This document shows, in pieces, positions 10,539 through 19,133 of a stretch of 64,000 bases of DNA. Each line of letters begins with the position of its first letter. The first letter of the stretch is position 1. Location of the stretch: positions 32,515 through 96,514 of the forward strand of contig NZ_SAXY01000055.1 of the NCBI RefSeq assembly GCF_008016535.1, written 5' to 3'. The notes beneath the pieces are model-generated. The model saw only the letters and a program-made list of their open reading frames with translations, had not been told where the DNA came from and searched no databases. Origin of the DNA: Brachyspira pilosicoli (lineage in GTDB: Bacteria > Spirochaetota > Brachyspiria > Brachyspirales > Brachyspiraceae). Position numbers and translations under genes: made by a program.

Positions 10539-11912
10539 ATGTTTGATATGATAGCAAAAGTGAACGGCATTATTAATGGTTTTGTATGGGGTCCAATAAT
10601 GCTAACTTTGTTGGTTGGAACTGGTATATTTTTAAGCATTAGAACTGGTTTTTTACAAATTACGCAAATACCTCTATGGGTAAAACATACTTTTGGTTCT
10701 TTAGCAAAGAAGCAGGATTCTGATGATAATATTACGCCCTTTCAAGCAGTAAGTACAGCATTAGCAAGTACTGTTGGTACAGGAAATATTGCTGGAGTTA
10801 CTACTGCGATAGTGGCAGGAGGACCTGGGGCTTTATTTTGGATGTGGTTTGCTGCATTTTTTGGAATGGTTACAAAATATTCTGAGGTCATATTAGCTGT
10901 TTATTATAGAATTAAAGATGATCAAGGTCGTCACCATGGCGGACCTATGTATTATATATCTAAGGGTGCTAATTTGCCTTGGCTTGGAAGTATATTTGCT
11001 GCTTTTGCTGCTTTGGCTTGTTTTGGGGCGGGAAACATGACTCAAACTAATGCTATGGCGGCTGTTGTTTATCAAAACTTTGGTGTGCCTAAAATTATTA
11101 CTGGAATTGTTGTTGTTGTTTTAACTGCTATTATAATAATTGGAGGTATTAGAAGAATAGCTACTGTTACAGAGAAGCTTGTTCCTATTATGTGTGTTAT
11201 ATATTTAGTTGCTGGAATAATTATTTTAGCTTTAAATTTAGATAAGATTCCTCATTCTTTTCAGAGAATATTTTCTGAAGCTTTTAACTTAAAACAAGTT
11301 GGTGCTGGTTTTATGGGTTATTCTATAATGATAGCTATGAAATTTGGTTTTGCAAGAGGTGTATTTTCAAATGAGGCTGGTTTAGGTACTGCTCCTATGG
11401 CTCATGGTGCTAGTAACTCTAAAAACCCTATAGAGCAAGGTTTATGGGGAATATTTGAAGTACTTATAGATACTTTCTTTGTTTGTACTTTAACAGGTCT
11501 TATAGCTATTATGTTTTTAGAGGCTAATCAGGGTACTACATTAAATGGTGCTGAATTAATATCTGCTTCTTTTGGTGCTCATTTGGGAAGTATTGGTTCT
11601 ATAATACTTACTGTATCATTAATATTATTTGCTTTCTCAACTTTCGTTGGTTGGTCGCATTATGGTGTTGTTGCTTTAGGTTATCTTACTAAAAGAAATA
11701 GGGCTGCTTCTTATACTTATAGAATTATATTTTTAATTGTTGGTATAATTGGGGCAGTAGCTCAATTAGATTTAATATGGTCTATAGCAGACACTTTAAA
11801 TGGTCTTATGGCTATACCAAACTTAGTAGGACTTTTAATTTTATCTCCAAAAGTAGCTAAATTAACAAGAGATTATTTACAAGACCCTACTTCAACTATT
11901 ATTAAAGATTAA
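10539..11912 (+). CDS. Sodium:alanine/glycine symporter (AGCS family)
   Basis: A multi-pass inner-membrane transporter that imports alanine or glycine with sodium. Family signatures include the GPIMLTLLVGTGIFLSIRTGF N-terminal segment (quoted in part), ALASTVGTGNIAGV, GGPGALFWMW, FARGVFSNEAGLGTAP and FAFSTFVGWSHYG. I place the start at ATG 10539: the AAGGAG at 10527-10532 abuts the earlier in-frame ATG 10533 with no spacing, but stands six bases before 10539. The protein is then 457 residues. It follows alr and ends at a strong terminator at 11930-11958. Confidence 0.95.
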   Translation: MFDMIAKVNGIINGFVWGPIMLTLLVGTGIFLSIRTGFLQITQIPLWVKHTFGSLAKKQDSDDNITPFQAVSTALASTVGTGNIAGVTTAIVAGGPGALFWMWFAAFFGMVTKYSEVILAVYYRIKDDQGRHHGGPMYYISKGANLPWLGSIFAAFAALACFGAGNMTQTNAMAAVVYQNFGVPKIITGIVVVVLTAIIIIGGIRRIATVTEKLVPIMCVIYLVAGIIILALNLDKIPHSFQRIFSEAFNLKQVGAGFMGYSIMIAMKFGFARGVFSNEAGLGTAPMAHGASNSKNPIEQGLWGIFEVLIDTFFVCTLTGLIAIMFLEANQGTTLNGAELISASFGAHLGSIGSIILTVSLILFAFSTFVGWSHYGVVALGYLTKRNRAASYTYRIIFLIVGIIGAVAQLDLIWSIADTLNGLMAIPNLVGLLILSPKVAKLTRDYLQDPTSTIIKD

Positions 11913-11929
11913 AAGTAATAAATAATAAA

Positions 11930-11958
11930 GCACTCGCTGTAAAAAGCGAGTGTTTTTT
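11930..11958 (+). terminator. Rho-independent terminator after the symporter gene
   Basis: CACTCGCT and AGCGAGTG form an 8-bp stem around a 6-base loop, followed by six T residues. Confidence 0.9.
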
Positions 11959-11980
11959 ATTTGCAGAAGAAGAGTTAAAA

Positions 11981-12103
11981 TGTTTGCACTTTCACGAAGC
12001 GTACCCAAAGGGTAAAAACTTTGACGAAGTCCTCACTGCGACTGAAAGGAGTCCTTCAGGGCGACCGAAGGAAGTGCCTGCGAAGGCAGGAAAAGTTGAA
12101 TAA
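11981..12103 (+). repeat. Expanded H-type dispersed repeat carrying a nested GCGACCGAAGG mini-element
   Basis: It begins with TTTGCACTTT and ends with AAAAGTTGAATAAAA, the ends of the H block found at least six more times in the window. The middle is enlarged by GC-richer segments (ACGAAGTCC, GCGACTGAAAGGAG, and GCGACCGAAGGAAGTGCC at 12061-12078). It lies in the 759-base gap 11913-12671, which otherwise holds three more repeat blocks and no gene that I can support. Confidence 0.75.
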
Positions 12104-12172
12104 AAAAATCATATAACAAAATATACTTATTCCAGAATATACTAAAAATTTTTAACTTTTTTTATTTTTATT

Positions 12173-12251
12173 ATTTGCAGGGCTTTGCCCTTAACGAAGT
12201 AAACACCGTGCAGCACCCCAGTTCTTTTATTGGTATAAAAGAACTAAAAGA
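12173..12251 (+). repeat. C-type dispersed repeat (hairpin with GTTCTTTT/AAAAGAAC stem)
   Basis: It starts with GCAGGGCTTTGCCC and continues to a stem-loop, AGTTCTTTTA-ttgg-TATAAAAGAACT. Other copies have CTTCTTTT paired with AAAAGAAG, a compensatory difference. The block is followed by a spacer, also found at 18977-19017, and by an S block at 12299. Confidence 0.8.
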
Positions 12252-12298
12252 ACTGCATTTTATTATAAATTTTATAATTTAATTGTATATTAAAAGGT

Positions 12299-12391
12299 AT
12301 TCCCCCGCACGTATAAGAAGTTATAATTAAAACATGGTATTACCGTGCGGCAAGGTGGTACAGCTCGTACGCGGGAAAAAGTTGAATAAAA
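12299..12391 (+). repeat. S-type dispersed repeat (CCGCACG...ACCGTGCGG inverted repeat)
   Basis: It begins TCCCCCGCACG and ends with CGTACGCGGGAAAAAGTTGAATAAAA-type sequence, forming nested inverted repeats. Near-identical copies lie at 19019-19111 and 53650-53743. Its 3' tail (GCGGGAAAAAGTTGAATAAA) is shared with the H block. Confidence 0.85.
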
Positions 12392-12453
12392 AATTTATTA
12401 TATATTTGAAAACTTTTAAGTTCATCAATTTTTGTTTTTAAATTTTATTATAT

Positions 12454-12512
12454 TCGGGGGCTAGCCCCCGCACCCCTACTTCTTTTATTGGTATAGCAAA
12501 AGAACTGCAATT
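12454..12512 (+). repeat. C-type dispersed repeat with GGGGGCTAGCCCCC palindrome
   Basis: A perfect 14-base palindrome GGGGGCTAGCCCCC is followed by GCACCCCTACTTCTTTTATTGG-type sequence and AAAAGAACTG. It is the same block as at 46204, 51288 and 53808. No H or S block follows in this copy. Confidence 0.8.
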
Positions 12513-12671
12513 TCAATAAAATTATTTTAGTATATTTATAATAAAAAATAAAAAAGAACTATAATACTTAAAATAACTCTTTTTTATGAATTTAATTATC
12601 TTTAATTGTTGCAAAATAGAATAAATAATTTAATATTATATTGTAAAATTATCAAAAACAGAGCATAATAA

Positions 12672-13937
12672 ATGAAAGAATTATACAAGCTAGATAATGC
12701 CGCAAAACTTTTTGTATCTATAAAAAATAAAAAAAACATTCCAATATTTAGAGTATCAGCTGTATTAAAAGATAAAGTAAATGAAGCAATACTGCAAAAT
12801 GCCCTAGACATCACAATGAAAAGGTTTCCAACATTTGCTTTGGCTATAAAAAAAGGACTATTTTGGAATTACTTTGAAGAAAATAATAGAAGGCTTTTAA
12901 TTGAAGAAGAGAAGTATTACCCTTGCTATAATATAAACTATAAACTTAATAATGGTTATTTAGTTAGGGTTGTTTATTATAAATATAGAATATCTGTAGA
13001 GATTTTTCACTCTCTTGCAGATGCTTCAGCTTTAATAAGTTTTTTAAAATCCTTGCTTTATCATTATATCACATTGTTAGGAAAACAAATTAATGACCCC
13101 AATGAAGATGTATTTAAAGACAGCATACATACAACTCGCGACTATGATGACAGTTTTAAAATGCATACAAAAAATAAAAAAATATCAATGAAAGAAAAGA
13201 AAATTAAAAATGTTTATTTAATAAAAGGAAAGCAATTAAATATATATGGAAACAATGTTGTTCATGGTATTATGAATATGGAAAATATTAAAAAAGAAAG
13301 TAAAAAATATAATATTACTATCACGGCATACATTGCTTCACTTTTGGCATATTCTATATATGAAGCAAAAATAAAAAATAGATTAGACGGCAAAAATATA
13401 GTGGTATGCATTCCTGTTAATTTGAGAACAATATTTCCTTCAATATCTTTAAAAAACTTTTTTGGTGTGGTTAATATAAAAATAAAAACTAATAATGAAT
13501 TAAACTTTGATGATATTATAAAAATAGTTTCTAATGAAATGAGAGAAAAACTTCAAAAAGAAAAATTAGAAAACTTTATTTACCAAAACACAAAATTAGA
13601 AAATAATATACTAACAAAATTTATTCCATTATTTATAAAAAACTTTGTGGTTAATTTGAATTTTGAATTATTTGAAGATAAATTAAAAACTCTCACATTA
13701 TCAAACTTTGGAAATATCATTCTTCCAGAAGATATGAAAGAATATATTAATCATTTTGAGGCTGTGGTTTATAATACAATAAATAGCCCTTTAAATGTAG
13801 GTTTATGCAGCTTTAATGATAAACTCTCTATTACATTCAATAGAACAATTATAGAAACAGATATTATAAAACACTTCTTTCAAAATATTTCAAAAGTTAC
13901 AAAGACAGAAATTTATTCTAATGATTTTGGAGTGTAG
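12672..13937 (+). CDS. Condensation-domain / alcohol acetyltransferase-like protein
   Basis: A 421-residue protein with the fold signature of the CoA-dependent acyltransferase/condensation superfamily: a central HSLAD (His113...Asp117) matching the HxxxD catalytic motif, preceded by a strand-rich N-terminal half, and a second lobe containing the conserved SNFGNI-type turn. I infer an acyl transferase, but the substrate is unknown. It forms a tight cluster with a zinc-ribbon membrane protein and an alpha/beta hydrolase, an association I recall from Firmicutes. The start is ATG 12672 with only a weak ribosome site. It follows a 759-base repeat-rich gap. Confidence 0.65.
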   Translation: MKELYKLDNAAKLFVSIKNKKNIPIFRVSAVLKDKVNEAILQNALDITMKRFPTFALAIKKGLFWNYFEENNRRLLIEEEKYYPCYNINYKLNNGYLVRVVYYKYRISVEIFHSLADASALISFLKSLLYHYITLLGKQINDPNEDVFKDSIHTTRDYDDSFKMHTKNKKISMKEKKIKNVYLIKGKQLNIYGNNVVHGIMNMENIKKESKKYNITITAYIASLLAYSIYEAKIKNRLDGKNIVVCIPVNLRTIFPSISLKNFFGVVNIKIKTNNELNFDDIIKIVSNEMREKLQKEKLENFIYQNTKLENNILTKFIPLFIKNFVVNLNFELFEDKLKTLTLSNFGNIILPEDMKEYINHFEAVVYNTINSPLNVGLCSFNDKLSITFNRTIIETDIIKHFFQNISKVTKTEIYSNDFGV

Positions 13938-13941
13938 AAAA

Positions 13942-14601
13942 ATGCCTTATTGCAATAATTGTAAATTAGAAATAAAAGCTAACAAATGCCCATTATGTTT
14001 TAGTGAAGTAGAAAATAAAAATAATATATATTACGAAGAGTATCCTTCATATAATTGGTATTATAAAAAAATAAAAAAAGTTAATGCTAAAAAGATAGTT
14101 TCTTTAGTTGCTGTAAGTGCTGTCATTATTATAATGCTTATTAATATATCAACTTCTTCAAAATATAATTGGGCTATGATATCTATAGTGTCTGTTGCAT
14201 CTGCATATTTTACCTATATATGTTTTACAGCTTCAATATTTTATTTGAGGCAAAAATTATTAATAGAGTTTTTTATACTTCTTCCTTTGATGATAATAAT
14301 AGATATATTCAGCGGATTTTATAAATGGTCTTTTAATTATGTGATGCCTTTTTTATCTCTTGGATTAAATGTTTCAATTCTTATAATAGCTATTATAGAC
14401 CATAAATATTTTAATGAATATGTTTCTTATATAATTTCTGCTGCTTTCATATCTATGCTTATGATTGTTTTACCATTATTTAATTTTCTTTATTGGAGTA
14501 GTTTGGCTGCTTTTGGTTCGGGTATAATTGTTATTTTTAGTATGATTATACTATTTAGAAATGAGTTTATTTTATCTTTGAAAAAAATTTTTAATGTATA
14601 A
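13942..14601 (+). CDS. Zinc-ribbon plus multi-pass membrane protein (DUF6320-like)
   Basis: The N-terminus has two CxxC pairs (CNNC and CPLC), a zinc ribbon, followed by about six membrane segments. The protein is 219 residues from ATG 13942. I prefer this start to the upstream in-frame ATG at 13921 because GGAG at 13929-13932 is nine bases away and the zinc ribbon then begins at residue 3. The function is unknown; the layout resembles DUF6320 proteins. It starts four bases after the acyltransferase-like gene ends, so it is likely translated from the same message. Confidence 0.65.
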   Translation: MPYCNNCKLEIKANKCPLCFSEVENKNNIYYEEYPSYNWYYKKIKKVNAKKIVSLVAVSAVIIIMLINISTSSKYNWAMISIVSVASAYFTYICFTASIFYLRQKLLIEFFILLPLMIIIDIFSGFYKWSFNYVMPFLSLGLNVSILIIAIIDHKYFNEYVSYIISAAFISMLMIVLPLFNFLYWSSLAAFGSGIIVIFSMIILFRNEFILSLKKIFNV

Positions 14602-14654
14602 AAAATATTATATGCATAAAAAAATATTATACTAAAAAATATTAGGAGTTTTTT

Positions 14655-15545
14655 ATGAATAATAAAGTAAAGAAAATAAAAAAAACAAAAAAAAATAAAA
14701 ACTTAATAAAAGAATATTTAAGCTATCCTGTAATGGCTATTAACTTTATTAAGGCAGATAAAAAAATTAAGCCAACTAAATTTAAATACGACAAAAACAA
14801 AAGACAATATATTTTATATTTTCCAGCACAATTAAAAGAAAATGAAAAGCCAAAAAAACAATTAATAGTATATATACATGGCGGAGGCTGGAGAGAGGGA
14901 AGTGCTGATTTATATAGATTTGTTGGAAGAAGATTTGCAAAAGAAGGCTTTAATGCAATACTATTAGGTTATAGATTAAGCAAAAAAGCTAAATACCCTG
15001 CTCAAACAGAAGATGTATTCAATGGTTTTAATAAAGCACTTTCTGTATTAAAAGAAAAAAATATAGACTATTCTGATATAGTTGTTGTAGGCTCATCTGC
15101 AGGTGCACATTTAGGAGCTTTACTTGTTTATAATAAAGATATGCAAAAAAAATATAATGTTGATATAAATAATTTTAAAGGGTATATATCATTAGGAGGC
15201 CCAACAGATTTAAACGTATGCACCAATGAAATTATAACTCCTATGCTCAATCAGCTTTTTGAATGGAATTATAATAGAGATTTAGCAAACCCTTATAACT
15301 ATATAGATGGAAGCGAAAAAAATAAAGTGTTATGCATACACTCAGGATTAGACCCTATTTGCGATGTTCAAAACTCAATTAATTTTTCAAACAAAGTTAA
15401 TAGTTTTAATGATGGCTTGGCTAAATGTATTGTATTTGAAAACAAAGAAATTTATCATAACAATTTAGTTAACGGGATATTTTTTGAGACTATGGACAGC
15501 AACAATATAATGGACGAAGTTTTTAAGTGGATTGAAACATTATAA
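14655..15545 (+). CDS. Alpha/beta hydrolase (esterase/lipase-like)
   Basis: The 296-residue protein has the oxyanion-hole motif HGGGW (75-79), the nucleophile elbow GSSAG with Ser148, a later Asp in HSGLDPICD and a C-terminal His in IYHNN, together a complete catalytic triad of the hormone-sensitive-lipase/BD-FAE type. The first 35 residues are very lysine-rich and include a short hydrophobic stretch; a membrane anchor is possible but no clear signal peptide is seen. The start is ATG 14655 after AGGAG. It is the third gene of the 12.7-15.5 kb cluster, so it may act on the product or donor of the acyltransferase-like protein (inference). Confidence 0.8.
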   Translation: MNNKVKKIKKTKKNKNLIKEYLSYPVMAINFIKADKKIKPTKFKYDKNKRQYILYFPAQLKENEKPKKQLIVYIHGGGWREGSADLYRFVGRRFAKEGFNAILLGYRLSKKAKYPAQTEDVFNGFNKALSVLKEKNIDYSDIVVVGSSAGAHLGALLVYNKDMQKKYNVDINNFKGYISLGGPTDLNVCTNEIITPMLNQLFEWNYNRDLANPYNYIDGSEKNKVLCIHSGLDPICDVQNSINFSNKVNSFNDGLAKCIVFENKEIYHNNLVNGIFFETMDSNNIMDEVFKWIETL

Positions 15546-15626
15546 ATAATATAAAACAAGCAACAAAAATTAATTTTATCTAAGACATAGGTATTACTTT
15601 ATATATATTCCAAAATATGGAGTTAA

Positions 15627-15690
15627 AATATTTGCACTTTTTGGTTCTTTTGACGAAGTCCGCAAAGCGAAGGCGTTAAAAAGAACAACA
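15627..15690 (+). repeat. H-type dispersed repeat with GTTCTTTT...AAAAAGAAC stem
   Basis: TTTGCACTTTTTGGTTCTTTT is followed by GACGAAGTCCGCAAAGCGAAGGCG and AAAAAGAACAACAAAA. The stem uses GTTCTTTT/AAAAGAAC instead of the CAACTTTTT/AAAAAGTTG of other copies, and the loop is enlarged. It lies between the hydrolase gene and the insertion sequences. Confidence 0.75.
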
Positions 15691-15717
15691 AAAAATTTGA
15701 TATAAAACTATTATTTT

Positions 15718-16620
15718 AATGTCATGGAGCCATAGATATTGTACTTTTACTTGCTATAATATTTTTGATTCTTTCTTTGATTGTAATATACAATAACGAA
15801 GAAATCAATCTTTGATTGTTATAAAAATGTGTATATTCTTTTAATTTTTCTCTTAATAATTCTACTTGATATTTTTATTTAATCGTGAATAAAATTCTCT
15901 TTCGTCTATGCCGTGTACTCTTTCTACTACACCATTGTATCTTGGTGTTGCTACTGGAATATATCTTCTCTCTAATTTATTTTTTAAGCAGTATTCATCA
16001 AAAATATTTATTTTAGGAGTATTAATACAGCGATAAGTATATTCTATACCATTGTCTGTTTGTATAGCTTGTATCCTAAAAGGTGAAGTTTTCAATACAT
16101 ATTTTAAGAAAGATAAAGCACTATAAGGTGTTTTATCCTCATAGATCTGCCTCCAACTATAACGAGCAGATAAATCTACAGCTGTGAATTGATAAACTGT
16201 TTTTCTGCCTAATTTGATATATTTAGTGTCTATTTGAACTATTTTGCCCTCTTTTTGTATTTTAGAGACAAATTTTCGTTTATCATATCGCTTCTTTTTC
16301 TTTTTTATTTTGTATCTCCAAAGATTATTTCTTTTTAGTACATTCTCTATCGCTGTAACACCTATCTTAATGCCTTTACGATTTAAATATGCTTTAATAT
16401 AATGCTTACCTCGATATTCTTTAGTATAGAGTTCAATAATTAAATTAATAGCTTTTTGATTATTAAAGATATTTGGAGAAGTTTTTGGTTTAGTGCTAAA
16501 ATTAGCGACAGTTCCAGTGTCTTTATATTTCTTAAGCCAAGTATAAAAAGTGGATTTATTTATTCTTTCCATCTTTAGAAATCTTTTAATATTTTTAGTT
16601 TTTAATGCTTTATACACTAT
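15718..16620 (-). mobile_element. IS481-like insertion sequence, copy 1, missing its transposase 5' end
   Basis: The right end (GGAGCCATAGATATTGTAC from 15726) is an imperfect inverted match to the left end of copies 2 and 3 (GGAGTATGAGATATTGGAC). At 16620 the element stops abruptly within the transposase N-terminus and is joined directly to the right end of copy 2. The remaining left end of copy 1 is not seen beyond copy 2, so it has been deleted or rearranged. Confidence 0.8.
15722..16617 (-). pseudogene. IS481-like transposase, 5'-truncated and frameshifted
   Basis: The open part (15862-16617, 251 residues) has an HTH region and an rve-type DDE domain: Asp in VQIDTKYIKLG, Asp in IQTDNG, Glu in NGVVERVHG. 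About 13 N-terminal codons are lost at the junction with copy 2. Near the C-terminus a small insertion (CGATTAAATAAAAATATC instead of the expected CGATTAAAATATC) causes an early stop. In another frame the sequence continues through 15722 as QVELLREKLKEYTHFYNN and ends at SMAP. The catalytic residues are intact, but the gene is probably inactive. Confidence 0.85.
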
Positions 16621-16624
16621 AATG

Positions 16625-17540
16625 TCATGGAGCCATAGATATTGTACTTTTACTTGCTATAATATTTTTGATTCTTTCTTTGATTGTAATATACAATAAC
16701 GAAGAAATCAATCTTTGATTGTTATAAAAATGTGTATTTTAATCGTGAATAAAATTCTCTTTCGTCTATGCCTTGTACTCTTTCTACTACGCCATTGTAT
16801 CTTGGTGTTGCTACAGGAATATATCTCCTCTCTAATTTATTTTTTAAGCAGTATTCATCAAAAATATTGATTTTAGAGGTATTGATACAGCGGTATGTAT
16901 ATTCCATACCATTGTTGCCACAGGCACTTCCTTCGGTCGCAGTTTGTATAGATTGTATCTTAAAAGGTGAAGTTTTTAAGACATATTTTAAGAAAGATAA
17001 AGCACTATAAGGTGTTTTATCCTCATAGATTTCTCTCCAACTATAGCGAGTAGCTAAATCTACAGCTGTGAATTGATAAACTGTTTTTCTGCCTAATTTG
17101 ATATATTTAGTGTCTATTTGAACTATTTTGCCTTCTTTTTGTATTTTAGAGACAAATTTTCGTTTATCATATCGCTTCTTTTTCTTTTTTGTTTTATATC
17201 TCCAAAGATTATTTCTTTTTAGTACATTCTCTATAGCTGTAACACCTATCTTAATGCCTTTACGATTTAAATATGCTTTAATATAATGTTTTCCCCTATA
17301 CTCTTCAGTATAGAGTTTAATAATTAAATTAATAGCTTCTTGATTATTAAAGATATTTGGAGAAGTTTTTGGCTTAGTACTAAAATTAGCGACAGTTCCA
17401 GTGTCTTTATATTTCTTAAGCCAAGTATAAAAAGTGGATTTATTTATTCTTTCCATCTTTAAAAATCTTTTAATATTTTTAGTTTTTAATGCTTCATCCA
17501 CTATAAATAATTTAAATTCTGTGCTATAATCTTTTTTCAT
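16625..17540 (-). pseudogene. IS481-like transposase with mini-element in the catalytic motif and a 3' frameshift
   Basis: The open part is 272 residues (16722-17540), starting MKKDYSTEF after AAAGGATACTACT. Compared with copy 1, the second catalytic motif QTDNG is replaced by QTATEGSACGNNG: a net 24-base in-frame insertion containing GCGACCGAAGGAAGTGCC has removed the catalytic Asp. Further on, about 38 bases are deleted after SRLKY, giving an early stop. The last part of the normal C-terminus is still readable out of frame to 16625. It should be unable to catalyse transposition. Confidence 0.85.
16916..16941 (-). repeat. Mini-element GCGACCGAAGGAAGTGCC inserted in transposase copy 2
   Basis: The minus strand reads TGCGACCGAAGGAAGTGCCT followed by GTGGCA and replaces two bases of copy 1. 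The 18-base core occurs exactly at 12061-12078 and 18901-18918, and with one change at 42423-42440 and 48347-48364, always inside other repeats. Confidence 0.8.
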
Positions 17541-17729
17541 AGTAGTATCCTTTTATTTGTTTTTTATATCAAAATATTATAACAAGGATACTGCTTTTTT
17601 TATACTAAAAAATGTCCAATATCTCATACTCCTAAACAATACTATAAAAATACTCTATTGAAAAATATTTTTTTAGGTATATAATTTATCACAATAATTT
17701 TTTTAAATAATTTATTGGATTCTACTAAA

Positions 17730-18095
17730 ATGAAGTTGATAAAACAATTCTCTATAATATTTTTTATTTATTCAGTATCATACATATTAAGTAAATCTCT
17801 AAAACTTCCAATACCGGGAAATGTAATAGGAATGTTTTTACTATTCTTTCTTTTAGTTTTTGGAATTATAAAAGAGAGTGATATTGATGAGGCTAGCGAT
17901 ATATTAATAAAAAATATGTCTTTATTATTTGTACCTGCCACTTTAGCTATAGTTGATGAATATAAATATATTAAAGATGAGATAATACCCTTTCTTATAA
18001 TATGCATATTTTTTGTTGTAGTGATAATGGTAGCAACTGGTTTATCTGCACAGTTCTTTGAAAACATAGTTAATAAAAAAAGGAAAATAAAATGA
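17730..18095 (+). CDS. lrgA: LrgA/CidA family holin-like membrane protein
   Basis: The protein has four hydrophobic segments and the family signature LPIPGNVIGMFLLFFLL, followed by LLFVPATLAIVDEY. LrgA/CidA proteins affect murein hydrolase export and cell lysis, or pyruvate/glycolate transport, as partners of LrgB/CidB. I choose ATG 17730 (121 residues); an upstream in-frame TTG at 17715 lacks a ribosome site. The last four bases overlap the start of lrgB (ATGA), so translation is coupled. The IS ends about 100 bases upstream, so the native promoter may be altered. Confidence 0.85.
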   Translation: MKLIKQFSIIFFIYSVSYILSKSLKLPIPGNVIGMFLLFFLLVFGIIKESDIDEASDILIKNMSLLFVPATLAIVDEYKYIKDEIIPFLIICIFFVVVIMVATGLSAQFFENIVNKKRKIK

Positions 18096-18799
18096 CAGCA
18101 CTATTTCAAGACAACCCGCTAATTTCAATAGTAATAACTTTAATAGCATATATCATAGCATACTATATTTATAATAAAACAAAACTTCCAATATTAACGC
18201 CTCTTGTAACAACTGTAATACTTGTAGGTTTATCTATTTATTTTATGGGGGTACCTTATAGTGTTTATAATGAAAGCGGGGGAAAATTTATTAATGCATT
18301 AGTTGGGCCTGCTACTGTTGTGTTAGCTCTTCCAATATATAGAAACCTTCCAATATTAAAAGCGAATTTACTAGTAATACTTTTAAGCATTGCAATAGGA
18401 AGTGCCATTGGAATAGTTGGAATATATTTCACTGCAAAAATTATGGGCGTATCAAAAAATATACTTTTATCACTTCTTCCAAAATCAATAACTACGGCAA
18501 TAGCTGTTGATGTGGCAGATAGTATTGGTGCTGTAAAATCTATCACTGTGCTTGCTGTTATAGTGTCTGGGGTTGTGGGTGCTATAATTGCCCCTATAGT
18601 TTGTAAAATATTTAGAATAAAATCGCCTTTAGCTATAGGTATTGCAATAGGTACTGCATCGCATGCTGTTGGCACTAGTAAGGCTATAGAAATGGGAGAG
18701 ACTGAAGGAGCTATGTCTGGTCTTGCTATAGGTATAGCTGGAGCTTTAACGGTTGTATTGCTTCTTATACTATATAAATTGCTTGTTACTATATGGTAA
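18092..18799 (+). CDS. lrgB: LrgB/CidB family membrane protein
   Basis: A 235-residue membrane protein with the typical LrgB features: VGPATVVLALPIYRNLPILK, PKSITTAIAVDVADSIG and ASHAVGTSKAIEMGETEGAMS. It is translationally coupled to lrgA through an ATGA overlap. In other bacteria the pair forms a membrane complex involved in export of metabolites or control of autolysis. No terminator is clear; the next 330 bases hold C and S repeat blocks. Confidence 0.92.
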   Translation: MTALFQDNPLISIVITLIAYIIAYYIYNKTKLPILTPLVTTVILVGLSIYFMGVPYSVYNESGGKFINALVGPATVVLALPIYRNLPILKANLLVILLSIAIGSAIGIVGIYFTAKIMGVSKNILLSLLPKSITTAIAVDVADSIGAVKSITVLAVIVSGVVGAIIAPIVCKIFRIKSPLAIGIAIGTASHAVGTSKAIEMGETEGAMSGLAIGIAGALTVVLLLILYKLLVTIW

Positions 18800-18837
18800 A
18801 AATTTTTAAGTTTGTTAAAAATATTTTTTAAGTTTTT

Positions 18838-18976
18838 TATTTGTGGTGGCTTTGCCCTATGCGAAGCGTACCCGTAGTGGTACACGTCCCCACTTCTTTT
18901 GCGACCGAAGGAAGTGCCGGCGACTGAAAGGAGTACCTTTAGGTAAGGCGTGACACAAAGAAGAAAAAGGACTGAA
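18838..18976 (+). repeat. C-type dispersed repeat, expanded by mini-elements
   Basis: The block GGTGGCTTTGCCC...CCCCACTTCTTTT is interrupted by GCGACCGAAGGAAGTGCC (18901-18918) and GCGACTGAAAGGAGTACC before ACAAAGAAG closes the hairpin. The open reading frame on the minus strand through this repeat is not a gene. Confidence 0.8.
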
Positions 18977-19018
18977 TTTTTATGATAAATTTTATAATTT
19001 AATCGTATATTAAAAGGC

Positions 19019-19111
19019 AATCCCCCGCACGACTAAAAAGTTATAATTAAAGCATAGCATTACCGTGCGGAAAGGTGGTACAGCTCGTACGCGGGAAAAA
19101 GTTGAATAAAA
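19019..19111 (+). repeat. S-type dispersed repeat
   Basis: Almost identical to 12299-12391 and 53650-53743: CCCCCGCACG, TTATAATTAAAGCATAGC, TACCGTGCGG, GGTGGTACAGCTCGTACGCG and GGGAAAAAGTTGAATAAAA in the same order. It fills the gap between lrgB and folD. Confidence 0.85.
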
Positions 19112-19133
19112 CAAGAACATAAATTAGTTATAA

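Larger units (their letters stand above)
16621..17632 (-). mobile_element. IS481-like insertion sequence, copy 2, with both ends
   Basis: About 1.0 kb. The right end GGAGCCATAGATATTG starts at 16629 and the left end, the complement of 17629-17632 onward, reads GGAGTATGAGATATTGGAC. The imperfect inverted repeats share GGAG, AGATATTG, AC and TTTT. The copy is about 95 percent identical to copy 1 by eye. It carries an internal mini-element at about 16916-16941 and a deletion near the transposase 3' end. Confidence 0.85.

Noticed and set aside
16768..17010. Plus-strand frame over transposase copy 2
   Set aside because: It is antisense to the transposase and created by the mini-element insertion; copy 1 has no equivalent.
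18265..19020. Long minus-strand reading frame over lrgB and the following repeats
   Set aside because: It is antisense to a well supported lrgB and then runs through C-block repeat sequence; it has no ribosome site and no family resemblance.
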